Part shown: one piece after another, positions 15,715 through 24,718 of the stretch
Position numbering within the stretch: the first letter of the stretch is position 1
Layout: the number at the start of each line of letters is the position of its first letter
Assembly: GCA_009783055.1 (NCBI GenBank)
Contig: WRHW01000010.1
Location: 1 to 47,824, forward strand
Direction: 5' to 3'
Length of the DNA: 47,824 nt
Source: Holophagaceae bacterium
GTDB taxonomy: Bacteria; Acidobacteriota; Holophagae; Holophagales; Holophagaceae
Notes under the pieces: model-generated
The model's database searches: none
What the model was told of the DNA's origin: nothing
What the model saw: only the letters and a program-made list of their open reading frames with translations
Program-made: the position numbers and the translations under genes

Positions 15715-17991
15715 TCATAACTCTCCCAACCTCTTCTTTATCGTTAGGATGTTTTTGTTGCCCTGGTGTCGGTAATCCACCGAATCCATGATGTTCTTCA
15801 CCATAAATATCCCAAGTCCACCAACCTCACGCTCTGCGGTAGGCGAAACATCGGGATCGTCCTTGGCCAGTGGGTCGTACTGTGCGCCAGTATCTTCAAA
15901 CTCGATCATTGCATCCTCGCCCACTGCGACACGAACAACTGCGTTACCTGACAACGGATGGTAGGCATAACGGGCAATATTGGTAAATATTTCTTCGGCG
16001 GCAATTTCAATTTGGTGACGGATTTTGGGGGGGCAATTTCCAAGCTGTTCTCCCAAAAACTCTATGACCGCATCTGTGTTCTCCAATGTCGCTGGGATAC
16101 TTAGCTCGCTCATAGAGATGCCTCTGTAACGGAGAGCCAGCATGGTAATGTCGTCTGCCTGTTCTGCTCCGTCAGCAAAATTATCAATGTCGCACTTCAT
16201 TGATAAGACAAACTCTTTTGATGACAACCCAAGGTGAGCATTTGCCGTTTCAAGCAACCTATTGTCGCCGTACATGAGGTCATCGCTGTTTGTGGCTTCG
16301 CTTGCGCCGTCAGTATATAGAAATAGTTCGTCCCCTGGTTGTAAAACAATTTCGTAATGAGTGTAGGACATACCTTTCATACCGGCGAGGACAAAGCCTG
16401 GCTTTACTTTCAGCCAATCAAATTTTCCGTCTCCAGAGCGTAACAGTGGTGGATTGTGCCCAGCATTGACAAATGTAAATTTACCGCTGGGAATATCCAA
16501 GTACCCCATAAACGCCGTAACAAACATGTGAGCCTGATTTCCCTCTCGCAATTGGTTGTTGACGGTATTAAATACTTCCCTGGGGCTTTTTCCGTACTGT
16601 GCGTTGTTCTTAATCAACGTCTTGGCGATTACCATAAACAGGGCGGCTGGCACCCCCTTGCCAGATACATCTGCGACCAAAATGGCCAGGGTATTGTCGT
16701 CAACCAAAAAGAAATCGTAAAAATCGCCGCCAACTTCCTTAGCAGGTTGCATACTGGCATAGATGTCGAAATCGGAACGCTCAGGGAACGCAGGGAAAAT
16801 GCAGGGTAGCATAGATGCCTGGATTTTGGCGGCCACGTCAAGCTCCGCGCCTATTCGTTCCTTTTCTGCCGTAACCAAAGTCAGGTTTTCAATAGACTCC
16901 TTCAGGTCGGCAGTCATCTTGTTAAATGCTCCCGCCAGAATACCCAATTCGTCCTTAGTATTAATACTGGCGCGAATATCCAGGTTTCCGAGGCCAAGCA
17001 TGGAAACCTCCTGCGTCAATTTGCGAAGGGGACGGTTTATGAGGCTTGAAACCAGATAGAACGCCCCAAACAGCATTAATGCTGATGAAAGTGCAATAAT
17101 CATTGAAAACCGGTTGTTTTGCCTTTCCATCTCAGCAAAAATTTCCTGCGTAGGTATCTGCACTGACAAAAGCCATCCGTTGTCCATAACGCGCCTGAAG
17201 GTTTTGTAGTTGACACCATCCAAATCGAAATAATCAGCCGCAATGTCCCATGGAACGCTTGCAAGGGAAGCCCCTGCGCCATTATGAGCGTAGGTGTTTG
17301 AAATGATATAGTCCTTTTCCGGCGCACATAGCAAAACAAAGCTACCCTCGGTGGGTTTAATAGCGGATAACTCGTCAATAACTTCATCAATCTCCCAATC
17401 GACAGTGGACAATGCTATTAGCTTATTGTCCTTGCCAAACACCCCTGCGCCCGCAGTCGTCATCAGAGCATGTGAGCCTGAATCATCAACATAGGGTGCA
17501 GTCCAGGCCACCTGATAAGGTTTTGTCAAATTTGCTGAAATTTCTATGTACCAACTTGAATTGTGGTAATCGTATTCATCCGTAAAAAATGTATCATCCA
17601 ACCGTACTGCATTAGCAGGGCGGTCATAAAACGCATAGAACCCCTCGCGATATGTATTTTTGTTATGGGCATATGGAGCGAACCAAAAGCCACCGCCTAT
17701 CGTGACGGGAAAGCTACGAAAAAACTCCAGTGCCATTTTTTCGCCCAGAGCTTTCGACCTGGCTTCATAGCTAAGTTGCCCACCGGTGGCCAAAAAGATT
17801 GCGCCGCGCTCGATCTCAGCTATCGTCTTGTTCACCTTTTCGGTTTCAAACTCTACTGTTTTTTCGATACCCTCAAGGCGCAGGCGTTTGTAGTTCCTGG
17901 CAGTAAACAAGGAAAAAATGACAAACGCAACGCCCGTCAGGGCTAAAAAGGCAAGGACGATGGTCAGGATTTTGGTTCTCAAAGAGCGCAT
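15715..17991 (-). CDS. sensor SpoIIE-type phosphatase fused to HATPase kinase
   Basis: A 758-aa membrane protein, last gene of the RiPP operon. Order of parts: TM helix (about 7-27); extracytoplasmic dCache-like sensor (about 30-300, with FWFAPYAHNKNTYREGFYA and DDSGSHALMTTAGAG); second TM (about 303-323); HAMP (RPLRKLTQEV...); PP2C/SpoIIE phosphatase with EVGGDFYDFF and VADVSGKGVPAALFM metal-binding motifs; then a C-terminal GHKL ATPase with N-box EIAAEEIFTNIARYAY and G-box EVGGLGIFMVKN. The last domain resembles anti-sigma/anti-STAS kinases such as RsbW. One protein may thus both phosphorylate and dephosphorylate a STAS protein. A STAS gene lies four genes upstream in the operon, a very likely partner. 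Ends in a convergent gap. Confidence 0.92.
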   Translation of the reverse strand: MRSLRTKILTIVLAFLALTGVAFVIFSLFTARNYKRLRLEGIEKTVEFETEKVNKTIAEIERGAIFLATGGQLSYEARSKALGEKMALEFFRSFPVTIGGGFWFAPYAHNKNTYREGFYAFYDRPANAVRLDDTFFTDEYDYHNSSWYIEISANLTKPYQVAWTAPYVDDSGSHALMTTAGAGVFGKDNKLIALSTVDWEIDEVIDELSAIKPTEGSFVLLCAPEKDYIISNTYAHNGAGASLASVPWDIAADYFDLDGVNYKTFRRVMDNGWLLSVQIPTQEIFAEMERQNNRFSMIIALSSALMLFGAFYLVSSLINRPLRKLTQEVSMLGLGNLDIRASINTKDELGILAGAFNKMTADLKESIENLTLVTAEKERIGAELDVAAKIQASMLPCIFPAFPERSDFDIYASMQPAKEVGGDFYDFFLVDDNTLAILVADVSGKGVPAALFMVIAKTLIKNNAQYGKSPREVFNTVNNQLREGNQAHMFVTAFMGYLDIPSGKFTFVNAGHNPPLLRSGDGKFDWLKVKPGFVLAGMKGMSYTHYEIVLQPGDELFLYTDGASEATNSDDLMYGDNRLLETANAHLGLSSKEFVLSMKCDIDNFADGAEQADDITMLALRYRGISMSELSIPATLENTDAVIEFLGEQLGNCPPKIRHQIEIAAEEIFTNIARYAYHPLSGNAVVRVAVGEDAMIEFEDTGAQYDPLAKDDPDVSPTAEREVGGLGIFMVKNIMDSVDYRHQGNKNILTIKKRLGEL

Positions 17992-17996
17992 ACGCT

Positions 17997-20198
17997 TCAG
18001 CCATCCTTATTGCCAATATTTTCTTCCACCATCTGCCTGTTGACTAATTCATAAAAATAGCCTTTATTATCATAGAGTTCGCTAAACGTGCCTTCTTCAG
18101 CGATTTTTCCATTATCCAGCACATATATTTTGTCGCAGTCCCTGATGGTGGACAGTCGATGGGCAATGGCAATGCGGGTACACTTTAGCTCCGCCAGTGC
18201 ATCTGCGACATGCTTTTGGGTAATGTTGTCCAGTGCGCTGGTAGATTCATCAAAAATGAGTATCCTAGGCTTGGGTGCAACTGCCCTGGCAATCATCAGG
18301 CGTTGTTTTTGGCCGCCCGAAATGCTACCACTACCCTCGGTGATGATTGTGTGCATCCCCATCGGCATCGCTCGTATATCATCAGCTATGTCAGCAATTC
18401 TGGCGGCTGACCATGCGTCCTCAAGCGACAAATTGGGAGAAGAAATAATAATGTTGCCAAAAATGTCCCCTGTAAACAGCTTGCCGCTCTGCATGACAGT
18501 CCCTATCTTGCGCCGCAGGGAGGGCAGGTCTAGTTTTGCGATGTCCTTGCCATCGTAGTAAACCGCGCCTTTATTGGGACTTTCAAAGCCCAACAACAGG
18601 CGCACCAACGTTGACTTGCCGCAACCAGTCTTGCCAACGATGGCTACGTACTGGCCGGACTTGATTTTGAAGCTAATGCCATCCAAAATGTTTCGGCCAG
18701 CCTCATCATAGCGGAAGGTGAGGTTCTGCACCTCGATACTACCTGAAAGGCTTGTCACCACCGCCTTGCTACCGCTAATTTCAGGGACGGCTTTCATTAT
18801 TGGTGCGACAGTGTCCAATTGCGGCTTAATCCTTGCGAAAAATGTCGTCAACGAGCCGAGGGCCAAAATAGAAGCCGACACCATGCCGTAGGCCGTATTG
18901 TATGCCATATACTCGCCTACACCGATTTTGGACATGATAGAAATAAAATATACAACAGCAAGTCCTGCCATAGAGATTACGGAGCTGATTACACCTGAAT
19001 ACTTCATAATAAATGGCGGGTTGAATGTATAATTTGTCGCAGTCTTGTATTTGGATGCCCACCGAGCAAAAATCCTTTTTTCAGAGCCTGTCAGCTTGAT
19101 TTTTTGGATGCCGGATAACATAGAGTAGGTCATACCAGATAAATCTGCGCCTGCCTCCAGGGATCGCCGTTGCACTTTCATACACGCCATCGTAGTAATG
19201 ATGTTTGTCGCCAACGTAACTCCAATGATGATGAGTGAAGGCACCATCAGTGCGGGTGTGATATTGGCTATTTGTGTGAAATAGGCAAGCGAAAAAAGCG
19301 ATGTAAGCAGAGTTCCCGTGATAATCGAAAAAATGGAACTACAGATGGACGGAATCAGCGAAAACTTCTGGCTGAGTTCGCCAGCGGAATATTGCTTAAA
19401 AAAAGCGGCAGGAAGGTTTAGCACCCGCATCATTGCGGCAGGTTCGATAGTATTGCTGAGTCGCATGGTCAGCCGGTTAACGATCAAACCTTGGCCAAGG
19501 GACAAAACCTGAGTGGCAACGGCCATGGAAAACAACAGCGTGCCCAGTGCCCACAGCATATTTGCACTGCCCTGCGGAATAATGTGCGAATACAGCAATA
19601 ATGAAATTTTTGGCTGAACCAGACCCAACAGCGTTGTGGCAGTCAGCACCGTCAGATAAAAACCGGCATCACCGCGAGTGACAGTATCAAACATATACTT
19701 TACCAAATCCACAACCGACAGTTCACGGTTGGGGAAAGGCTTATAAAAACAATACCCGATAGTCTCAATGTCATTTGCAGTCGCCTGGCTCAATGCGACC
19801 CTTTTTTGATCCTCATAGCTAAAATATGAATACCCTCTGCGTGATGGCAACAATGCCACTGCGTCACCATTTTTCAGAAAGCCCAGCATAGGCCCATACG
19901 CATCGCGCCACCACTTGCCAACCAGTTCCACGCGGCGTTTCATAATGCCGGATGGTCTAAGGCAATAATTGATGTATTCTGCCGTATCGGTGATGCTGTC
20001 AGGGACAGGAACGATGCTCTGATTGAAAAACTTAAGTATTTCCTGTACTGCATTGCGCGTTTTCTGGCGCGGAGTAATTAGCCCCGCACTCGCCGCCGCA
20101 TCTCCCATGACGATGGACGACAACTCAGCAAAAGCGGAAGAAAAATCGTCCTCATCGTTCTGTAGGCGGTTTTTTACCTGTTCTTCAAACCAGTTCAA
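17997..20198 (-). CDS. NHLM-type ABC exporter, second subunit (no peptidase)
   Basis: A 733-aa ABC transporter with fused membrane and ATPase parts. The N-terminus MNWFEEQVKNRLQNDEDDF and a roughly 150-residue soluble region match the second ABC protein of NHLM bacteriocin systems, not a C39 peptidase. Six membrane segments follow (about residues 185-460). The ATPase has Walker A GKTGCGKST, signature ISGGQKQR and Walker B ILIFDESTSALD. It starts with TTG overlapping the stop of the preceding exporter gene (TTGA), so the two are coupled and probably form a heterodimer or act in sequence. The substrate is inferred to be the modified RiPP of this operon. Gap to the phosphatase gene: 5 bp. Confidence 0.9.
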   Translation of the reverse strand: MNWFEEQVKNRLQNDEDDFSSAFAELSSIVMGDAAASAGLITPRQKTRNAVQEILKFFNQSIVPVPDSITDTAEYINYCLRPSGIMKRRVELVGKWWRDAYGPMLGFLKNGDAVALLPSRRGYSYFSYEDQKRVALSQATANDIETIGYCFYKPFPNRELSVVDLVKYMFDTVTRGDAGFYLTVLTATTLLGLVQPKISLLLYSHIIPQGSANMLWALGTLLFSMAVATQVLSLGQGLIVNRLTMRLSNTIEPAAMMRVLNLPAAFFKQYSAGELSQKFSLIPSICSSIFSIITGTLLTSLFSLAYFTQIANITPALMVPSLIIIGVTLATNIITTMACMKVQRRSLEAGADLSGMTYSMLSGIQKIKLTGSEKRIFARWASKYKTATNYTFNPPFIMKYSGVISSVISMAGLAVVYFISIMSKIGVGEYMAYNTAYGMVSASILALGSLTTFFARIKPQLDTVAPIMKAVPEISGSKAVVTSLSGSIEVQNLTFRYDEAGRNILDGISFKIKSGQYVAIVGKTGCGKSTLVRLLLGFESPNKGAVYYDGKDIAKLDLPSLRRKIGTVMQSGKLFTGDIFGNIIISSPNLSLEDAWSAARIADIADDIRAMPMGMHTIITEGSGSISGGQKQRLMIARAVAPKPRILIFDESTSALDNITQKHVADALAELKCTRIAIAHRLSTIRDCDKIYVLDNGKIAEEGTFSELYDNKGYFYELVNRQMVEENIGNKDG

Positions 20199-22330
20199 TT
20201 TACACTCACCAATTCTCTGTATTTGCCTTCGACTGCAAATAGCTCATCATGCGTCCCACGCTGTACCACCTTGCCATTGTCCAGTACGATTATTTCGTTA
20301 CAATCGCGGATAGTTGACAGACGGTGGGCAACCACGACCATTGAAATATCTCTGCTCTTTACTGCTTGTATCACGTCATATTCGGTTTTCGCATCCAGCG
20401 CGCTGGTAGCCTCGTCGAGTATTACGATGGTTGGGTCTTTGGCGAGTGCCCCGGCAATCTCCAGCCTCTGCCGCTCCCCGCCGGAAAAGTTTTTGCCGCC
20501 CTCCAGCACGGGCGCACTGTAGCCACCGTCCCGGTCGATGATGGTACCGTGTATCTGTGAGTCCCTTGCCGCCAAAATGACTTCAAAGTCCTCAATAGAT
20601 TTATCCCATGTTTTGATGTTTTCGTTGACATTGTCCTTAAACAAAATGATGTCCTGATCCACCACAGAAACCGAGCTTGTAAATATTTCTCTTGGTATCT
20701 CGTCCGCCCTCTTGCCATCGAAGAGTATCTCACCACTCCACGGTTTGTACAGATTGCTTATCAGCTTAGCGATAGTGGACTTGCCACACCCAGAGGCCCC
20801 GACAAGTGCCACACTCTCGCCAGGTGTAAGGGTCATGCTAAAATTATCTAATAAAGGCTCCGACAACCTGTTATATCCGAATGTAAGGTTTTTGATTTCT
20901 ATTTGCCCCGACAGCTTGTAAAAATTTTCTTCCAGATTAAATTCCCGATACTCCACGTCTGTCTGGTAATCGAAAACGTCCTGTACTCGCTCCATAGATA
21001 CCTTAGTTTTCTGCATTTCTAGGCGGGTGTTTATTATCTTGGAAGATGGGGCCAGCAGAGCACTCATAAATCCTTGAAATGCGAAGAAGATACCAATGGT
21101 CATTTTGCCCTGGATAATCATGTACGCGCCGATCATCAGGATAACTATGTCAACCGTCTGCTTAACGATTTGGGGAATCAGTCCCAGCGATCGATTTAAT
21201 TTCATCGCCTTTATTTGCTGATCGTTGACAGCGGCGTGATAACCCGACCATCTTTCAAAGAATCCATCCTCTGCGCCAGCCGATTTGATAGTTTCAATCA
21301 TCTCCACGCCGGCAACCGTCATCGCGCCCAACTTAGCCCTGTCTCGCGAGGACACGCGGGAAATGTTTATATTTTTGTCAGTAATTATTTTGTTGACCGC
21401 ATAATTGATAAACAGCGAAGAAATGCCAATGACTGTCAGCAGGACGCTGTATTGCAGGACGATAAAGAGATAGAACCCCATCATAAGGACATCTATAAAC
21501 AACGGGGCAAACAACTGTATTAGGGAAAGAGAAATGCCGTCATTTTCGCCCTGCCTTGCGGCAATGTCCCCTGCATGGCGTGACGAATAAAAATCCAGAG
21601 GAAGGCGAAGCGCGTGCCATATAAACATGCCACTTGAAACCACCGCAAACTTGGCAGTGATTTTCAGGTTGGTTCTTGTATGTATTACAGCCAGCAAGAT
21701 GCTTAATACATTATAAACTAAAAAAAGCGCGATAAATCCGGTCACCCATTCGGGATGCTTGCCAGAGAGCAGATCGTCGACGAACACACGTCCAAAAAAT
21801 GTCGATATGATGCCGATAACTGAAGATAGCGCACTCACAGCAATGATAAACGCAAAAACAGGTGCTGTGCCTTTCAATCGCTGTTTTGCGAAGGGCCAAA
21901 CAGAAACTGGCTTTCCGCTAGGCTCAAAATCCTTACCTGGCTTGATGGCGATGGCAATGCCGGTATAGGATTTATTGAACTGATCGATGGGCACCTTGAC
22001 CTCGCCGCGAGACGGGTCGTTTATATACGCATATTTTTTGCCTAACTTGGTAAGCACCACAAAATGGTTCATGTTCCAATGGATGATGCAGGGCATAGGT
22101 ATCGTCTTGGCTATGGTCGATGGTTCCAGACGGTATCCTTTTGCCTCAAAGCCGTACATTCGGGCGACTTTGAGCAGATTTCCCGCCGAACTCCCATCGC
22201 GGGATACCCCGCAGTCCACGCGTAGTCGCTCAAGGGGCACCCATTTTTTGTGGTACGCCATGACCATTGCAAGCGAGGCCGCGCCGCACTCCACTATCTC
22301 AAGCTGTAATATTACTGGAACTTTGATAAT
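20195..22330 (-). CDS. NHLM-type C39 peptidase-ABC exporter
   Basis: Cleaves the leader after a double-Gly and exports the core. Order: C39 peptidase (Cys in VECGAASLAM, His in NHFVVL, Asp in INDPSRG), six TM helices (about 145-400), ATPase with Walker A GASGCGKST, signature FSGGERQR and Walker B IVILDEATSALD. The first usual start codon is GTG at 22294. However, the conserved sequence extends upstream in frame (KVPVILQLEIVECG), as in the family, back to a stop at 22345. No ATG, GTG or TTG exists there. I set the start at ATT 22330, near GGGGAG and next to the upstream stop; CTG 22333 or ATC 22327 are alternatives. See findings. Confidence 0.92.
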   Translation of the reverse strand: MIKVPVILQLEIVECGAASLAMVMAYHKKWVPLERLRVDCGVSRDGSSAGNLLKVARMYGFEAKGYRLEPSTIAKTIPMPCIIHWNMNHFVVLTKLGKKYAYINDPSRGEVKVPIDQFNKSYTGIAIAIKPGKDFEPSGKPVSVWPFAKQRLKGTAPVFAFIIAVSALSSVIGIISTFFGRVFVDDLLSGKHPEWVTGFIALFLVYNVLSILLAVIHTRTNLKITAKFAVVSSGMFIWHALRLPLDFYSSRHAGDIAARQGENDGISLSLIQLFAPLFIDVLMMGFYLFIVLQYSVLLTVIGISSLFINYAVNKIITDKNINISRVSSRDRAKLGAMTVAGVEMIETIKSAGAEDGFFERWSGYHAAVNDQQIKAMKLNRSLGLIPQIVKQTVDIVILMIGAYMIIQGKMTIGIFFAFQGFMSALLAPSSKIINTRLEMQKTKVSMERVQDVFDYQTDVEYREFNLEENFYKLSGQIEIKNLTFGYNRLSEPLLDNFSMTLTPGESVALVGASGCGKSTIAKLISNLYKPWSGEILFDGKRADEIPREIFTSSVSVVDQDIILFKDNVNENIKTWDKSIEDFEVILAARDSQIHGTIIDRDGGYSAPVLEGGKNFSGGERQRLEIAGALAKDPTIVILDEATSALDAKTEYDVIQAVKSRDISMVVVAHRLSTIRDCNEIIVLDNGKVVQRGTHDELFAVEGKYRELVSVN

Positions 22331-22530
22331 CAGCTCCCCGTGCTACCAAAAAACAAGTCCCAAACCGGAAAGCCCGTTGAGGCCGTAAATATTGTCAACC
22401 CGGCAACTGCAATGGCGATGCCGACAAGGATCAGCCAAACGCGGGGATTCAGCACCTTGACATAGGTATTCAGTTCCTCTGGGCCTGTGATCCTCTCAAC
22501 AGATTCTTTTCTATACAAGTTGCTTTCCAT
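22330..22530 (-). CDS. 66-aa membrane stub resembling NHLM HlyD N-terminus
   Basis: The product begins MESNLYRKESVERITGPEEL and carries one TM helix (about residues 29-51, VWLILVGIAIAVAGLTIFTA). This layout (F/Y-R-K-x-S-x-E-R, P-E-x-L, then TM) matches the first 60 residues of the HlyD-like secretion protein of NHLM bacteriocin clusters, where it would continue into a periplasmic adaptor of over 300 residues. Here it stops 15 residues after the TM. The ORF is intact, has GGAGGG nine bases upstream, and its stop overlaps the probable start of the exporter gene. It may therefore be a functional minimal partner of the exporter rather than debris. The homology is recalled, not searched. Confidence 0.75.
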   Translation of the reverse strand: MESNLYRKESVERITGPEELNTYVKVLNPRVWLILVGIAIAVAGLTIFTASTGFPVWDLFFGSTGS

Positions 22531-22552
22531 TGGGCTGTGCCCTCCACTTACC

Positions 22553-22852
22553 TCACAAAATAGTTAGTACATTTGTAAACCCAGTCATTTCCATGACTTC
22601 CATGATTTCCTCTGACACTCCCGACAGCACCATTTTAGCCCCCTTTGCCTGCGCCGTTTCGTGACCTATCAAAAGAACTCGTAGGCCGGCAGAAGACACA
22701 TATACGAGCTTTGCGAAGTCCAGTATGACTTCTTCTGCTTCGTCAAAAGCAGTGCTCAGCGCGTCTTGAAGCTGAGGTGCGGTACTGACGCTCAGTTTTC
22801 CCTCAAGCGAGAGGGTAAGTTTTCCGTTTTCGAGGGTTTTGGTAATGGCCAT
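22553..22852 (-). CDS. STAS-domain anti-sigma factor antagonist
   Basis: A 99-aa single STAS domain of the SpoIIAA/RsbV type. The phosphorylatable Ser is in the conserved loop YVSSAGLRVLL (about residues 50-60), preceded by EEVILDFAKL. Such proteins are phosphorylated by GHKL kinases, released by PP2C phosphatases, and bind an anti-sigma partner. Here kinase and phosphatase domains are fused in the last gene of the same operon. AGGAG lies nine bases before the ATG. Its position between the radical SAM gene and the exporters means it is made with the RiPP machinery. It may control the operon's sigma factor or the exporter, but the target is not visible. Confidence 0.93.
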   Translation of the reverse strand: MAITKTLENGKLTLSLEGKLSVSTAPQLQDALSTAFDEAEEVILDFAKLVYVSSAGLRVLLIGHETAQAKGAKMVLSGVSEEIMEVMEMTGFTNVLTIL

Positions 22853-22885
22853 ACAGGTTTGCTCCTGTCAACTGATTCTAATAGT

Positions 22886-24274
22886 CTACTCTACTAGATC
22901 GTCAATGCAACGCCAGCTTTCATCAAACAGCGCGGCAAACTTGTCAAAGTATCCATCGAAGTAAATGCACTTTGACGGGTCGTATTTATTATAGCCCCCT
23001 CCAAACAAAATCCCTATTGCCCGGCAACCTCCCAGGCACAGCTTCCAATGTCGGCATGTCTGGCACTTGGGATTCTCCTCCCTTAGCTCGCCAACGGAAT
23101 AGCAGACCGACCGCAGATATTCGCCCTCAGTCAACAGTTCTCGTAGTGGCGTTTTGTGTACATTGCCCAAATGCGTGCCGTGCTTTTTGAAATAACCGCT
23201 CATCTGGTTACATGGCACAATGTCGCCCTCTGGAGTTAGGGCGATGCGACCCCTGTTGCCCCTGCATACAGGCAGGCTGTCGCGGCATTTGTTTGCGCCG
23301 CCCTCCACCGGCCTGTGGTGGTAAGCCCTACGGCGCGGCGACATCTGAAACACTTGCCAGATGTCGATCGAAATTTTCAGGTTTTCGACCAAAAAAGAGC
23401 GTATCAAATCCAGGGCGAAGTCATAGTATTCCTCTATGCCAAGGCACAAATCGCCGCCCGTCTGCGCCCATCGCGGGGCTTCCGTGGTGCGTATCACGCG
23501 GATGGCCTCAACGCCCAGGTCTTCGGCCAGCCTTGCCGAAGGGAGTATAGTATCCATGTTGTCGCGGTGGACGTTGGTCTGGAAACGGACACTAAAGTCC
23601 ATGTCCTTGAGTAGCTTTGTTTTTTCGATAACCTCGCGCTCCGCACCCTCTTTCATGCGGAACCAGTCATGGTGCCCCACCCCATCAAAACTTAACTTGA
23701 ACAGCGGCTTTTTACCGAATTGGGCGAATTCATCCAGCATTTCGGAAGTGATACGGCTACCATTGGTGGTTATCTCATCTATAACCATGCCTCGCCTGTC
23801 TATCTCCCGGCAGATGTCCATAAAGCTGGGGTGTAGCATTGGCTCGCCGCCCGTAAGCGTGACATTTTGAACACCACATTCGTCTAGCTGGGCTATGAGG
23901 CTTTGGCACTGTTCCCAAGTAAATTCAGCGTTCAGCGGCGCGTTGTCAGCCGCATTAAAGCAATGGCGGCAATTAAAGTTGCACTTGCCCGTAATAGCCC
24001 AATTTACGGCGGGGAAATAGCGGTTATCGCAGAAGCGGTATCTCTGCCAGTCGGTCAGTTCTTCACCTTCCGTGGCGGGAAGGCACATCCCCCTCTTCAG
24101 TAGCGTGAAAAGCGTCTGCGAAGGTCGGATGTCAGTAACTCCGTCGCAATTCCGGAGCAGTTCAAATTCTTCAGGTGTCAGTTTCTGTGCATGGCCAGCC
24201 CCATGGGGGTAATAGGCATGGGGTACAAGCCGCCAGCCGCGCAGGGCGATGTTGGGGTTGAGGATGTAAGGCAA
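22886..24274 (-). CDS. radical SAM/SPASM RiPP maturase
   Basis: A 462-aa enzyme. Residues about 1-85 form a small domain with a pattern expected for a leader-recognition region (KLTPEEFELLRNCDG, then LFTLLKRGM). The radical SAM cluster motif CxxxCxxC is C98-C102-C105 (GKCNFNCRHCF), followed by TLTGGEPMLHP. The C-terminal SPASM-like region has Cys in CRGNRG, IVPCNQM, CQTCRHWKLCLGGC and KCIYF, enough for auxiliary 4Fe-4S clusters. It probably installs a radical-based crosslink on the Cys-rich precursors just upstream. The exact chemistry (thioether, C-C or epimerisation) cannot be read. It starts with TTG, with GGAG five bases before. Part of its locus is visibly G+C-rich (39 of 60 bases at 23221-23280, hand count). 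Confidence 0.92.
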   Translation of the reverse strand: MPYILNPNIALRGWRLVPHAYYPHGAGHAQKLTPEEFELLRNCDGVTDIRPSQTLFTLLKRGMCLPATEGEELTDWQRYRFCDNRYFPAVNWAITGKCNFNCRHCFNAADNAPLNAEFTWEQCQSLIAQLDECGVQNVTLTGGEPMLHPSFMDICREIDRRGMVIDEITTNGSRITSEMLDEFAQFGKKPLFKLSFDGVGHHDWFRMKEGAEREVIEKTKLLKDMDFSVRFQTNVHRDNMDTILPSARLAEDLGVEAIRVIRTTEAPRWAQTGGDLCLGIEEYYDFALDLIRSFLVENLKISIDIWQVFQMSPRRRAYHHRPVEGGANKCRDSLPVCRGNRGRIALTPEGDIVPCNQMSGYFKKHGTHLGNVHKTPLRELLTEGEYLRSVCYSVGELREENPKCQTCRHWKLCLGGCRAIGILFGGGYNKYDPSKCIYFDGYFDKFAALFDESWRCIDDLVE

Positions 24275-24285
24275 ACAGTCTCCGC

Positions 24286-24693
24286 TTAATGTGATCTTTT
24301 GACGGGATTTTTACATAGCCACAGGGCACTTTCGTAGTGACACCATTCGCAATGACTGCAACAAACCTTGAGATTTCCATTATAGACGTTGCATTCATGC
24401 ACATCGCTGATTAAACCACTGCTTCTAGTATTGTCTCCCCCGCAATGCTTACATTCAAAACAGCCGCAACTGTATCCCACGGTGACGATCAGCCAGCCGT
24501 CATGGTGGCATCCCCCGCCTGCAACGTTTTCCAGCTCCTCGTCAGCGAGTTCGCCCTGTTTTTGGCTGGCGACAAAAGTCTTTGCTTGTTCGAGGGTAAT
24601 TTCTACCCCTGCGTCCTTCGCCATCGTGACAAGTTCTTCAGGCGACTTGGCCGCCTTTGCGGCCTCCAGTTGCTCAGGTGTGAAGTTTGACAT
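24286..24693 (-). CDS. Nif11/NHLP-type RiPP precursor B, 135 aa
   Basis: Residues 1-61 are a Nif11-like leader: helical TPEQLEAAKAAKSPEEL, then GELADEELENVAGGG. Cleavage is expected after GG or GGG by the C39 exporter. The remaining 74 residues hold 11 Cys (62, 76, 78, 81, 84, 101, 111, 112, 115, 118, 127). CKHCGGDN (81-88) and CCSHCEWC (111-118) look like the two knuckles of a zinc ribbon. From about position 44 to 61 the leader is identical to that of precursor A. AGGAG precedes the ATG. The radical SAM gene starts 11 bases after the stop, so this precursor is directly linked to its enzyme. Confidence 0.9.
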   Translation of the reverse strand: MSNFTPEQLEAAKAAKSPEELVTMAKDAGVEITLEQAKTFVASQKQGELADEELENVAGGGCHHDGWLIVTVGYSCGCFECKHCGGDNTRSSGLISDVHECNVYNGNLKVCCSHCEWCHYESALWLCKNPVKRSH

Positions 24694-24718
24694 GGTGCTT
24701 TCTCCTATTTGTATTGCA

